A DNA stretch of 64,000 bases from G051132615 sp051132615 (GTDB lineage Bacteria > Pseudomonadota > Gammaproteobacteria > Burkholderiales > Neisseriaceae), in the NCBI RefSeq assembly GCF_051132615.1, contig NZ_CP152375.1:1178001-1242000 (forward strand), given 5' to 3'. Numbering within the stretch: position 1 is the first letter of the stretch; each line of letters begins with the position of its first letter. Of the stretch, positions 1 through 9,247 are shown in pieces. The position numbers and the translations under genes were made by a program. The notes under the pieces are model-generated. The model ran no database searches. It was given only the letters and a program-made list of their open reading frames with translations, and was not told the DNA's origin.

Positions 1-151
1 TTTCGATTGAGCACAATAGCGCCTAATTTTGATAACACAAATATTTCTGGGCTTATAAAATAGCCACTGTTTCACAATAAAGTATTAATCACATCATACT
101 TTCAGTTATACTATTATCCACCATAACTTAAAATGGCCTCATTAAAATTTT

Positions 152-679
152 ATGACCTCCTCTACAAATAAACGTTCTGCTGTTTATGCTGGCAGCTTTG
201 ATCCACCAACCAATGGTCATTTATGGATGATTCAAAAAGCCAGCACCTTATTTGATGACTTAACCATTGCGGTTGGTTTAAATCCTGAAAAAAAAACCAC
301 ATTTAGTGTTGAAGAACGAGTACAAATGCTCGAAGAAATAGTCAAAGAATTTAAAGGCGTTTCTGTCACCATTTTAGACCAGAAATTTTTGGTGAATTAC
401 GCAAAAGATATCCATGCACCTTATGTCATCAGAGGGATCAGAAGCGCCGCAGACTATGAATATGAACGCATTATGCGTTATATTAACTCCGATTTACAAC
501 CAGACATTTCCACTATTTTCTTAATGCCCCCCAGAGAATTTGCAGAAGTATCCTCAACAATGGTCAAAGGCATGATTGGCCCAGAAGGCTGGCAAGAGGT
601 CATCAAAAAATACTTACCTGAAACTGTATACAAAAAAATGATCCAATACGCAGAAAACGAATTGAATCTATTTGCATAA
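152..679 (+). CDS. coaD: Phosphopantetheine adenylyltransferase CoaD
   Basis: Transfers AMP from ATP to 4'-phosphopantetheine, the penultimate step of coenzyme A synthesis in the cytosol. The N-terminal nucleotidyltransferase signature GSFDPPTNGH is visible near residues 15-24, with RGIRSAADYEYE in the middle and an ISSxxVK-like VSSTMVK motif further on, as in bacterial CoaD. At 175 aa it is slightly longer than the usual 160, because of a short N-terminal extension and a GPEGW insertion before the last helix. It converges on clpA and shares a terminator with it. Function is assigned from family motifs. Confidence 0.93.
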   Translation: MTSSTNKRSAVYAGSFDPPTNGHLWMIQKASTLFDDLTIAVGLNPEKKTTFSVEERVQMLEEIVKEFKGVSVTILDQKFLVNYAKDIHAPYVIRGIRSAADYEYERIMRYINSDLQPDISTIFLMPPREFAEVSSTMVKGMIGPEGWQEVIKKYLPETVYKKMIQYAENELNLFA

Positions 680-709
680 AAAAGCCTGAATCTTACTTCA
701 GGCTTTTTT
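678..709. terminator. Bidirectional intrinsic terminator between coaD and clpA
   Basis: A stem AGCCTGAA/TTCAGGCT with a 6-nt loop is flanked by A-runs on the left and T-runs on the right. It can therefore terminate both the rightward coaD and the leftward clpSA transcripts. It overlaps the coaD stop codon. Confidence 0.85.
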
Positions 710-719
710 ATCAAGTTGT

Positions 720-2987
720 TTATAAAGCAGCAGGGGCTTTTTTAGATGCGCTTTTTTGGTTAAATACTAAAACCACTTGGTTGTCTTTATCTAAATCCAC
801 CATCACTTCACCACCATTAGTCAATTGTCCAAATAACAATTCATCTACTAAAGCTTTACGAATGGTTTTTTGAATCAATCGACTCATTGGACGAGCCCCC
901 ATTTGTGGATCGAATCCATTTTTGGCCAGATAACCTCTCATTGCGGCACTGAAACTGATTTCAACCTTCTGATCTAACAATTGCTCTTCCAATTGTAATA
1001 AGAATTTATCCACAACACGCATAATAGACTCTTCATTCAGTGGAGCGAATGGAATAATCGCATCTAATCGATTTCTAAATTCTGGACTAAACAGACGATT
1101 AATATCCGCCATTTCATCCCCAGCTGCTTTTTTCCCAGTAAATCCAATACTGGGTTTTGATAAAGCTTCAGCCCCAGCATTTGTTGTCATAATCACCACA
1201 ACATTGCGAAAATCAGCTTGACGACCATTATTATCAGTTAAAGTACCGTGATCCATTACCTGCAAGAGAATATTGAAAATATCAGGATGCGCTTTCTCAA
1301 TCTCATCTAATAACAACACACTAAATGGGTGTTTATTCACTTGTTCAGTCAATAACCCACCCTGCTCAAAACCAACATATCCTGGCGGCGCACCAATCAA
1401 ACGAGAAACAGCATGACGCTCCATATACTCTGACATATCAAAACGCAGAAGCGTCACACCTAAACTATAGGCTAACTGTTTGGCTACTTCTGTTTTGCCT
1501 ACCCCTGTAGGGCCAGAGAACAAAAAAGAACCAATGGGCTTATTGGGCAAATTTAAGCCAGAGCGAGCCATTTTAATGGCTGCGGCCAAACTTTCAATTG
1601 CTTCGTTCTGACCAAACACAACACTTTTTAAATCACGCTCTAAATAACGAAGTGCTTGCCTATCATCGTGAGACACTGTTTTTGGTGGTATACGGGCAAT
1701 TTTTGCCACAATTTCTTCAATTTCATGTTTACCAATCGTTTTCTTTTGTTTTGATTTTGGTAAAATTTTCTGGGCAGCACCTGCTTCATCAATCACATCA
1801 ATCGCTTTATCAGGTAAAAACCGATCATTAATGAATTTTGCTGATAACTCTGCTGCTGCTAATAAAGCAGCTGGTGTATATTTCACTAGGTGATGTGATT
1901 CAAAATGAGGCTTTAACCCTTTTAAAATTTCTACTGTTTGCAATACAGTTGGTTCACCTATATCAATTTTCTGAAAGCGGCGATTCAATGCACTGTCTTT
2001 TTCAAAAATCGTTCTATATTCATTATATGTGGTTGCACCAATACAACGTAAAGAACCATTTGATAAAGCAGGTTTCAATAAATTCGAGGCATCCATTGTA
2101 CCGCCAGACACACTTCCTGCACCGATAATGGTATGAATTTCATCAACAAACAAAATTGCCTGTTCATGCTGAGTAATTTCCTTTAATACTTTTTTTAATC
2201 GTGCTTCAAAGTCTCCCCGGTACTTAGTCCCAGCCAATAATGAGCCTAAATCCAAAGAAAAAACCACAGCATTACTCAAAACATCAGGAACCTCTCCAAA
2301 CTCTATTCTATAGGCTAGCCCTTCAGCCAAAGCAGTTTTACCTACACCCGCTTCACCAACAAGCAAAGGATTATTTTTACGACGCCGACTTAAAACCTGA
2401 ATCACCCGATTGAGCTCTTCCTGACGGCCAATCAATGGATCTATTTTACCCATTCTTGCCCTATGGTTCAGGTTCTGTGTAAAACTGTCTAAGGCACTAC
2501 TGTTTTCTTGGCTACGTTCTTCATCACTCACATTATTTGGGTCTGATGAAGAATTAGCCTGACCGTGGGTTAAATACTCAGTTATATTTAAACGAGTAAT
2601 ATTTTGCTGGCCTAAATAATAAACAGCATGAGAATCTTTTTCTGCGAAAATAGCCACCAATACTTGCGCACCATTTACTTCAGCTACCCCTGCAGATTGC
2701 GCATAAATAATAGCTCTTTGCATGACCCTTTGAAACCCTAAAGTAGGCTGAATATCAACATCATTACCTGACTCTTCAGGCACAATAGGGATATTCTCCT
2801 CAATAAACTGGGTTAACTGTTGAGACAAAATAGATAAATCTGCGCCACATGCCAGTAATGCATCTTTGCCAGAAGAATTATCTATGACAGCCAAAAGCAG
2901 GTGTTCTACACCAACAAACTCATGTCTACCTAGTTTTGCACTGGTAAATAAATGGTGCAGGTTCTTTTCAAATTCTTGAGCGATCAT
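720..2987 (-). CDS. clpA: ATP-dependent Clp protease ATP-binding subunit ClpA
   Basis: AAA+ unfoldase that feeds substrates to ClpP. An N-terminal Clp_N repeat domain is followed by two AAA+ modules, with Walker A motifs GEAGVGKT (about residue 211) and GPTGVGKT (about residue 500). The second module is followed by SIGFTGKK, matching the IGL/IGF loop that docks ClpA on ClpP. I start it at the ATG giving MIAQEFEKNL (755 aa, typical ClpA length). This start overlaps the clpS stop by four bases (ATGA), indicating translational coupling. No ClpP gene is in view. Confidence 0.95.
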   Translation of the reverse strand: MIAQEFEKNLHHLFTSAKLGRHEFVGVEHLLLAVIDNSSGKDALLACGADLSILSQQLTQFIEENIPIVPEESGNDVDIQPTLGFQRVMQRAIIYAQSAGVAEVNGAQVLVAIFAEKDSHAVYYLGQQNITRLNITEYLTHGQANSSSDPNNVSDEERSQENSSALDSFTQNLNHRARMGKIDPLIGRQEELNRVIQVLSRRRKNNPLLVGEAGVGKTALAEGLAYRIEFGEVPDVLSNAVVFSLDLGSLLAGTKYRGDFEARLKKVLKEITQHEQAILFVDEIHTIIGAGSVSGGTMDASNLLKPALSNGSLRCIGATTYNEYRTIFEKDSALNRRFQKIDIGEPTVLQTVEILKGLKPHFESHHLVKYTPAALLAAAELSAKFINDRFLPDKAIDVIDEAGAAQKILPKSKQKKTIGKHEIEEIVAKIARIPPKTVSHDDRQALRYLERDLKSVVFGQNEAIESLAAAIKMARSGLNLPNKPIGSFLFSGPTGVGKTEVAKQLAYSLGVTLLRFDMSEYMERHAVSRLIGAPPGYVGFEQGGLLTEQVNKHPFSVLLLDEIEKAHPDIFNILLQVMDHGTLTDNNGRQADFRNVVVIMTTNAGAEALSKPSIGFTGKKAAGDEMADINRLFSPEFRNRLDAIIPFAPLNEESIMRVVDKFLLQLEEQLLDQKVEISFSAAMRGYLAKNGFDPQMGARPMSRLIQKTIRKALVDELLFGQLTNGGEVMVDLDKDNQVVLVFNQKSASKKAPAAL

Positions 2988-3295
2988 TCTTCTTCCTCCA
3001 TTATGCATTGCAAAGGATATTCATTGGCCCTAGCTAAAGAGACTACCTGATTTACCTTCATTTGTGCAATATCTTTGACATAAATACCACACAATCCTTG
3101 CCCACTATGATGAACAGTCAACATGATGGCCATAGCACGCTCTTCAGACATAAAAAAAATGTCCTCTAGCAGCATCACCACAAAGTCCATTGGTGTAAAA
3201 TCATCATTTAATAACAGCACCTTATACTTCTTTGGTGGTACTATTTTTTGCTTTACAGGATCCTCTGTAATCTGTATTTTTTGTTGAATATTCAT
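2984..3295 (-). CDS. clpS: Clp protease adaptor protein ClpS
   Basis: Adaptor that binds ClpA and delivers N-degron substrates. The core NDDFTPMDFV motif and the downstream HHSGQGLCGIY segment are those of the ClpS fold. The start giving MNIQQKIQ makes a 103-aa protein, the family's usual size. Longer in-frame ORF upstream has unlikely hydrophobic sequence and was trimmed. The stop overlaps the clpA start by 4 nt, so the pair is a classic clpS-clpA operon, divergent from cspA. Confidence 0.93.
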   Translation of the reverse strand: MNIQQKIQITEDPVKQKIVPPKKYKVLLLNDDFTPMDFVVMLLEDIFFMSEERAMAIMLTVHHSGQGLCGIYVKDIAQMKVNQVVSLARANEYPLQCIMEEEE

Positions 3296-3380
3296 AAAGT
3301 CCAATTTTAAAATATTTTTTATTAAATGAGGTGATTTTGTTAAAATTTCAAGTATTCTAATAAAAAATAACAATATCCAC

Positions 3381-3409
3381 TTGACGATACCATATAACAA
3401 GCGTAAAAC
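3381..3409 (+). promoter_or_regulatory. Putative sigma70 promoter of the cold-shock gene
   Basis: TTGACG and TAAAAC are separated by 17 nt, about 110 nt upstream of the cold-shock ATG. That leaves a long 5' leader, as is usual for cspA-type genes. Confidence 0.45.
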
Positions 3410-3480
3410 GTTAATCTGGTGCTATGCTTGAATTTCTGGTGTCACTTTATGTGTTTCCCATTAATTCAGCTGTGTTTTTC

Positions 3481-3505
3481 GGCCCCACCAGGCCTTGTTT
3501 TTTTT
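3481..3505 (+). promoter_or_regulatory. Terminator-like hairpin in the cold-shock mRNA leader
   Basis: GGCC, a 6-nt loop (CCACCA) and GGCC are followed by TTG and eight T residues, 15 nt before the cold-shock start codon. The geometry is that of a weak intrinsic terminator or an alternative fold. It could attenuate transcription or sequester the leader at high temperature. The function is inference. Confidence 0.35.
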
Positions 3506-3519
3506 GTATAGGATGTTTC

Positions 3520-3723
3520 ATGTCAACAGGTATCGTCAAGTGGTTCAATGATGCTAAAGGTTTCGGTTTTATTACTCCAGATGAAGGCGGTGAAGATTTG
3601 TTCGCTCACTTTTCTGCGATTAATATGAACGGTTTTAAAACCTTAAAAGAAGGTCAACGTGTTAGTTTCGATGTTGTAAACGGCCCAAAAGGTAAACAAG
3701 CTTCTAACATACAAGCTGCTTAA
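3520..3723 (+). CDS. Cold-shock protein (CspA family)
   Basis: Small single-stranded nucleic-acid-binding chaperone of 67 aa, the standard length. RNP1-like KGFGFI and RNP2-like LFAHF motifs are present. The start at MSTGIVKWFN was chosen over a longer in-frame ORF because it matches the family N-terminus exactly and has an AGGA ribosome-binding site 8 nt upstream. It is monocistronic, with its own leader and terminator, and lies divergent from clpSA. Confidence 0.93.
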   Translation: MSTGIVKWFNDAKGFGFITPDEGGEDLFAHFSAINMNGFKTLKEGQRVSFDVVNGPKGKQASNIQAA

Positions 3724-3743
3724 GTTTTTAAGCAACTTAAAGA

Positions 3744-3772
3744 AACTCGCTTTGTTTAAAGCGGGTTTTTTG
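3744..3772 (+). terminator. Intrinsic terminator after the cold-shock gene
   Basis: A roughly 10-bp stem (AACTCGCTTT pairing with AAAGCGGGTT, one G-T pair) with a GTTT loop runs into six T residues, just past the stop codon. Confidence 0.8.
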
Positions 3773-3876
3773 TTTCTAGACATTCAATAAAAATGCTTTT
3801 AAAACGTAAAAAGTAAGTGTCTCTCAATATATAGAAAAACACTTACTGTCAAACACTCATTTAAATCATCAATACA

Positions 3877-5019
3877 TCATCTTACTGTTACAGATAAACT
3901 ATCCCAATAAAAAGTATGTTTTTTAATCACATCATCTATTGCAAAATTTAATAATGGCTCAACAATAACTTCATCATTATCAAAAGCATCTAATACTTTT
4001 GTTCGTTTACCAAGCAATCCTTCTACCGCCCCTAACACACATAAGGGTGTATAGTTAGAGCTGAAACCACGACCATTCAAGACAATCAAACGTCCTCGAC
4101 AAAATTCTTCCACATACAAAGAAATCATTTTTGTTAATCGATAAAAGGATTCCCTTTTTAACAGCATTCGTCCCATTGGATCACAAAAAGCAGCATCTGA
4201 ACCTATTGATACAATGACTAAGTCAGGTGCAAATTCATTCATGACAGGAAACACAATTTTTGTCAAAGCAAGCTTATAAGCCTCTACAGTTGAACCGATA
4301 GGCAATGGAATATTAATGTGTTTACCTTCTGCCGAAGCCAAACCAACCTCTCCACTTTTACCTTTGCCAACCAAACTATTTCCTGCCTGATGAATAGATA
4401 TAGTCAACACATCTTCATCTTGATAAAAAGCCTCTTGCACACCATTAGCATGCATTGCACCCAAATCAATAATCGCAATTTTACCTACCTGATAATTTCG
4501 TTGGGCATATCGCGCAGCAATAGCGGTACTATTATAAAACGAATAGCCTATTGGAGAATCTACTCCAGCGTGTGAGCCTGCTGCACGAGACAACACATAG
4601 GCAAAATTAGCTTCTTTTGAAAAAATGGTATCAACCGCCTGACAAGCAGCGCCAACAGCTAAACGAGCTACTGCCTCAGTATGTTGACAAATGATATTAG
4701 GATGGTTTTGCTGATTAACAAGCGGATCAAAATCTGCAAAAACACCCTCATCTAATTCATTACAGGCTTTTTGAAAAGCAGTAATATAACTATGAGAATG
4801 CACCAATTGCAGCAAATCATTAGTAGCAGGAAAGGTTGGGTAATGGTTTAACGATGATAAAATACCACTGGCACTCAATAAGGTATGCGATAACCCTAAA
4901 GGTTCAGGATTATCAAAATTTCGCCCCAATGTTATCTTATCTTTACTACCAATAACAGTATGATTCCCTGTCCTATGATTCAAGAATTTTTCATCATAAA
5001 AGTAAGCAATTTTTGTCAT
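3877..5019 (-). CDS. Histone-deacetylase-family protein lacking catalytic residues
   Basis: 380 aa, colinear over its length with bacterial class II histone deacetylase / acetylpolyamine amidohydrolase proteins: FYDEKFLNHRTG at the N-terminus, DVLTISIHQ in the middle, DPMGRMLL late. The active-site motifs are altered. The usual RPPGHHA is SRAAGSHAG. The zinc-binding DWDVHHGNG reads DLGAMHANG, losing the ligand Asp (to Gly) and His (to Met). SGFDA is IGSDA. The catalytic-Tyr motif GGY is GRGF. The fold is probably kept, but zinc-dependent deacetylation is unlikely. The ORF is intact, so this is a diverged protein and not an obvious pseudogene. It lies 39 nt downstream of the RNB gene and is probably co-transcribed with it. 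Confidence 0.8.
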   Translation of the reverse strand: MTKIAYFYDEKFLNHRTGNHTVIGSKDKITLGRNFDNPEPLGLSHTLLSASGILSSLNHYPTFPATNDLLQLVHSHSYITAFQKACNELDEGVFADFDPLVNQQNHPNIICQHTEAVARLAVGAACQAVDTIFSKEANFAYVLSRAAGSHAGVDSPIGYSFYNSTAIAARYAQRNYQVGKIAIIDLGAMHANGVQEAFYQDEDVLTISIHQAGNSLVGKGKSGEVGLASAEGKHINIPLPIGSTVEAYKLALTKIVFPVMNEFAPDLVIVSIGSDAAFCDPMGRMLLKRESFYRLTKMISLYVEEFCRGRLIVLNGRGFSSNYTPLCVLGAVEGLLGKRTKVLDAFDNDEVIVEPLLNFAIDDVIKKHTFYWDSLSVTVR

Positions 5020-5058
5020 ACAAATTATCCTCTAAAGAATAAAACGGCAATCAATCAC

Positions 5059-6909
5059 TTATTCACTTTGATCTATTGATACAGGTTTCAATATAAGTTT
5101 TTGTTGCCAAATATCTAACTGAATAATATTAAATTTGAATTTACTGCCCACCCAATGTTCAGGAGTCTCTTCTATTTTCCAGACTAAAGGTAAGTTATTC
5201 AAACGGACTAAACCTTCTTTTATATAAACACCATTAACAGTGTTAATTTTTTCTTGCATTATATAACGTAATGTCCAATAACGTTCCATTTCCTGCTGAA
5301 AGGTCATATAAACGGCATGAGCTGTATCAAAAGAGCGAATAATACTAAACACTTGTATATCTTTAGGTTTAAACCGTACTGGCTGCGCACTTATGACAGA
5401 CAATAATTGCTTTTGATTCACATAATCGCATGCCCTTCTTAGTGGCGCAGTAAACCACGCATATTGATCAACGCCCAGACCTTGATGCTCAATGGCTTCT
5501 GAAGATAATCGAGCTTTGCCTGTCGTTTGTCCTCTAAAGATGGCAGGTAGCTGTTGAATCTTTAATAAACCAGCCCAATATACATTGGAATAAATCATCA
5601 ATTCACTAACCAATAAATCTATGGGAGAACCTCTGGCACGTTTCACAATACTGACCTGATCTGTCTCATCTACATCAATTGAATAATCATACTGAATAAC
5701 AGCATCTTCTTTATATTTACCTCTTTGTTTGACTAAATGAATGGCTAATTTATATAACCAAAGCAATTCTTTCTTAAAATCAAAGTCAGGTAACTGCTCA
5801 ATATTTTGAATAGATATTTCATTAAAAATAGGCTCTAATTGTTGAATCCTTAAATTAGACTGAACAAATACATATTCTAGACAGGTAGTTTCATTAGAAA
5901 AATTGAAACCCTCATCAATATCAACATATAAACTGATTGCGGGGCATTTATTGCCTTCAAGTAACGTGAATGCATCAATCCATTTTTCTGGTAACATGGT
6001 GATCTTATTACTTGGAAAATATACTGTGCTCAGTCGTTCAAAAACCAATCGTTCTATTTTTGAATCTGGTTCAATTGCAACAGTAGGGACAGCTATATGA
6101 ATACCTAATCGAATAACACCATTATCTAAATAAGTTAAAGAAAATGCATCATCAATTTCCGTCGTGCTCTCATCATCAATTGAAAAAGCCAAAACATCCG
6201 CAACGGGTAAATTAGGCAAATTAATTGCTTCTACATCAGGAAAATCTAGCGTTCCTAAAAAATTTTTTAGAATAAACCCTTCAAGCATATACTGATGTAT
6301 GGAAGATACCAAATTCAATTTCTGGGCAAATTCAAGTGGCGATTTTTTTTGTTGGTCTGCCGCTTCTAAAAACGCCTGATGCACAATATTCTGCTTATCA
6401 GGCATATGCAATATACGCATAATATCATCAGCAACAACAGAAGGCACCTTCCCAGATAAAAGTTCCTTAACCCATTCTTCTTTTTGTATCTTTTCTTGAT
6501 GCTTGCGTTCAATAGCCAATTTTGCTGCTTGAAGTGTTTGTGCTGGCGCAGCTTTAAATCGCCCTTTTCCTTTTTTATAAAAGTAGATGGGAAATGCATA
6601 AACTTTCATCAATAGTGCCGCAGCTTGTGTCACATTAAAAGTATTGCCAAAATATTCCCTTGTTAAAACTTCTGAGTCAAACTCATCCTCACCTGCAGCC
6701 TCCCATAAAAAATCAATATCAATTTCTTTTTCGATCTCCTTCGCCTGATCTAAAAAATACTCTAGATCTTCATGAAAAGAGAAAAAAACCTGAGATGTCT
6801 TTACCTTAACCCGCTTGCCATATTGTGTATCAACCTGATACGAAGCTTCAGCCTTAGAGACAACTGTAGCAACTTTGAACTGCCCATTTTCTTCATAAAG
6901 AATATTCAT
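5059..6909 (-). CDS. RNase II/R-family (RNB domain) exoribonuclease
   Basis: Predicted 3'-5' exoribonuclease of 616 aa. The RNB catalytic centre reads SIDDESTTEIDDAFS (about residues 245-260), keeping three of the four metal-binding Asp residues and having Glu for the fourth, within the pattern of the short RNB proteins I know from betaproteobacteria. A later motif, WFTAPLRRACDYVN, matches the FTSPIRRYxD element. The N-terminal cold-shock-like domains of RNase R are not obvious, and the C-terminal S1 domain looks reduced. It probably heads a two-gene unit with the HDAC-like protein. The exact substrate cannot be told from sequence. Confidence 0.82.
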   Translation of the reverse strand: MNILYEENGQFKVATVVSKAEASYQVDTQYGKRVKVKTSQVFFSFHEDLEYFLDQAKEIEKEIDIDFLWEAAGEDEFDSEVLTREYFGNTFNVTQAAALLMKVYAFPIYFYKKGKGRFKAAPAQTLQAAKLAIERKHQEKIQKEEWVKELLSGKVPSVVADDIMRILHMPDKQNIVHQAFLEAADQQKKSPLEFAQKLNLVSSIHQYMLEGFILKNFLGTLDFPDVEAINLPNLPVADVLAFSIDDESTTEIDDAFSLTYLDNGVIRLGIHIAVPTVAIEPDSKIERLVFERLSTVYFPSNKITMLPEKWIDAFTLLEGNKCPAISLYVDIDEGFNFSNETTCLEYVFVQSNLRIQQLEPIFNEISIQNIEQLPDFDFKKELLWLYKLAIHLVKQRGKYKEDAVIQYDYSIDVDETDQVSIVKRARGSPIDLLVSELMIYSNVYWAGLLKIQQLPAIFRGQTTGKARLSSEAIEHQGLGVDQYAWFTAPLRRACDYVNQKQLLSVISAQPVRFKPKDIQVFSIIRSFDTAHAVYMTFQQEMERYWTLRYIMQEKINTVNGVYIKEGLVRLNNLPLVWKIEETPEHWVGSKFKFNIIQLDIWQQKLILKPVSIDQSE

Positions 6910-7056
6910 ATAATTTGAAATCGTAATTTAAAATCAATTCATTACATTTAATCAATTATAAAAAACAACACATGATATAAATATAAAAATCAATTTAAAC
7001 GTATTTACCTTATTTAATTAATAAAATATCATAACAGCTCACAAAAAATATCTTCT

Positions 7057-8133
7057 TTAAATATTTTTTATTGCCTTACACACTTCCTGATAAACAACTT
7101 GAACAGGTATACAACTTAAATACCTCATTGATGTATTTGTATCAATACTATCTGGTTCAGGGATTTGGCCATATTCACTGGCATCAATCACCCTAATAGA
7201 GTCACTCCAAGGAGCCCAAATATCTATTTTAGTCGCACCAAATAAAGCAACTCCTTTTATAGATAAGGCAGCAGCCATATGCATAGGTACAGAATCAACC
7301 CCAACAAAACAAACAGACTGAGCAATAGCAGCACTTAATTCTGATAAACTTAATTGACCAGACAAATCGAATAATTTATCCTTTTTCGTTAATTGCATCT
7401 TTTGTTTAATATTCGAAATCATAGTTTGCTCAAACTCATTCGGAGCACCAGTTAAAACCACGCTCCCGCCATCATTCAACAACAAACGAATAAGTTTGGC
7501 CATTTTCTCATCATCCCAACATTTAAATGCCCAACGAGCACCTGGATGAATCAAAATAAACGGTTCTTTTTGCCAACCTAATTCTTTTAATTTTTGCTGA
7601 ACACAAACTGCATCTTTATTGGCAACCAATAACTTTAATGGCACATTGTTTGAATAGGGTATATCTAGTGGTTCTAATACCCTTAGGTGAGTCAAAACAG
7701 TGTGTTCATGATGTAATTTAACCAGATGCGTAAATGAATGTTTCCACCAATATCCCTTACGACGAGGATAATCAATTGAGATGCTTTTTACTGGCCGACA
7801 AAATCGACAAATCAATGCCCCACGCCAACTTTCTGTCAAATGAATAATCAAATCATAGCAATTATGCTTCAAAACCCTTAATAATTCCAGTTCTAAAGAC
7901 AAATGCATTCTCAACCCTAATTTTTTCCAACCCCTATCTATTGAATATAATTGATGGAAATCATTGTTAAATTTTAAAATATCTATCGTTTCTTTATAAA
8001 TTAACGCATCTATTTGTGCATCTGGATACTGTTTTTTTAACTGTGTTGCTAACGGAGTCATCAGCAAAACATCTCCATGATGTCTTAATTTAATTATTAA
8101 AATACGCTTCGGTTGAGGATTTTGAGCAGACAT
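7057..8133 (-). CDS. Glycosyltransferase family 9, heptosyltransferase III-like (RfaQ/WaaQ)
   Basis: Predicted ADP-heptose:LPS heptosyltransferase acting on the lipopolysaccharide inner core at the inner membrane. The N-terminus KRILIIKLRHHGDVLLMTP is the typical GT9 donor-site beginning. The C-terminal half has IHPGARWAFKCW and VGVDSVPMHMAAAL, both characteristic of heptosyltransferases. The length (358 aa) fits WaaQ. The gene is divergent from a polysaccharide-deacetylase-like gene, which suggests a small LPS-modification locus. The specific acceptor is inferred only from overall similarity to WaaQ. Confidence 0.85.
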   Translation of the reverse strand: MSAQNPQPKRILIIKLRHHGDVLLMTPLATQLKKQYPDAQIDALIYKETIDILKFNNDFHQLYSIDRGWKKLGLRMHLSLELELLRVLKHNCYDLIIHLTESWRGALICRFCRPVKSISIDYPRRKGYWWKHSFTHLVKLHHEHTVLTHLRVLEPLDIPYSNNVPLKLLVANKDAVCVQQKLKELGWQKEPFILIHPGARWAFKCWDDEKMAKLIRLLLNDGGSVVLTGAPNEFEQTMISNIKQKMQLTKKDKLFDLSGQLSLSELSAAIAQSVCFVGVDSVPMHMAAALSIKGVALFGATKIDIWAPWSDSIRVIDASEYGQIPEPDSIDTNTSMRYLSCIPVQVVYQEVCKAIKNI

Positions 8134-8199
8134 TATATAAACCTATTATAATTAATACCTTATTTTTTAAAATTTAATCAAAAATCTTTGCAAACAAAT

Positions 8200-9177
8200 A
8201 TGATGACAACACCTTATTTCCTAATTACGATCGATACTGAAGGTGATAACCTTTGGCAAAACGACCATAATATCACAACTCAAAATGCCCAGTTTCTTAC
8301 CCGTTTTCAAAATTTATGTGAACAATACCACTTTAAAGTGAATTATCTTACTAATTATGAAATGGCAAAAGATCATGATTTCATCCAATTTGGCAAAGAC
8401 ATTATCAATCGTGGAACAGGAGAAATTGGGACACACTTACACGCATGGAATAACCCTCCTATACATCAAATAACTGATGATGATTATACCTACAAAACCT
8501 ATCTAATTGATTATCCTGATCAACAAATGAAAGATAAATTCGACTATTTGCATAAATTATTAGAAGATACTTTCTCAACGCCAATGAAGACACACCGAGC
8601 AGGCCGATGGGCATTAGATAAACGCTATCTACATCTACTAAGTGAATATAACTACTGGGTTGATTGCTCTGTGACACCATGTGTCAATTGGTCTAGTACG
8701 ATGGGTGCACCATTAGGATTGGGTGGAACAGACTACAGTACCTTTCCTCAGCAGGCATATTTTATGGATCTTGACACCATGCAAAGTGGGGAGAGTTCAC
8801 TCCTCCAAGTTCCTATGAGCATTCGCTATAAGTACACTCCAACAATACAAAATTTAAAAAATATATTGCATAAATTACAAGGCAAGCACAAACCGAATAG
8901 TACTTTATGGTTACGTCCCAAAAAAAACAATCTAAAACAAATGATGCAATTGAGCCAAGATGTTTTAAACAGTGGCTCAGACTATCTTGAATTTATGCTG
9001 CACTCTTCAGAGTTTATGCCTTCTGGTAGCCCCACATTTAGAACACATGAAGATATCGAAAAACTATATCAGGACTTAGCACAATTATTTAAATTCTTAT
9101 CAAATAAAGTAACTGGAGCAACACTGTCTGAATATTATCTATATCAATGTGCATTGCACAATAAGACGCCTACTTAA
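8200..9177 (+). CDS. Polysaccharide-deacetylase-like protein (putative cell-surface glycan modification)
   Basis: 325-aa protein with hallmarks of the NodB/PDA superfamily: an early TIDTEGD acidic motif, GTHLHAW with two His residues, and HRAGRWA in place of the usual RxPxG catalytic-base region. No signal peptide or membrane segment is visible, so it probably acts in the cytosol. Next to a divergent heptosyltransferase-like gene, a role in LPS sugar deacetylation is plausible but inferred. The first two methionines (8200, 8203) are equally possible starts. An upstream in-frame TTG exists, but no clear Shine-Dalgarno favours it. Confidence 0.65.
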   Translation: MMTTPYFLITIDTEGDNLWQNDHNITTQNAQFLTRFQNLCEQYHFKVNYLTNYEMAKDHDFIQFGKDIINRGTGEIGTHLHAWNNPPIHQITDDDYTYKTYLIDYPDQQMKDKFDYLHKLLEDTFSTPMKTHRAGRWALDKRYLHLLSEYNYWVDCSVTPCVNWSSTMGAPLGLGGTDYSTFPQQAYFMDLDTMQSGESSLLQVPMSIRYKYTPTIQNLKNILHKLQGKHKPNSTLWLRPKKNNLKQMMQLSQDVLNSGSDYLEFMLHSSEFMPSGSPTFRTHEDIEKLYQDLAQLFKFLSNKVTGATLSEYYLYQCALHNKTPT

Positions 9178-9186
9178 CAAGTAAAC

Positions 9187-9217
9187 AAAAAACCCTACAT
9201 AATTATGTAGGGTTTTT
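9187..9217. terminator. Bidirectional terminator at the end of the alpha operon
   Basis: A perfect stem AACCCTACAT/ATGTAGGGTT around AATT has A-runs before and T-runs after it. It separates the rightward deacetylase-like gene from the leftward rplQ and would end both transcripts. Confidence 0.85.
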
Positions 9218-9247
9218 AAAATTTCAAAATCCAAAAGTAAAGCCAAA

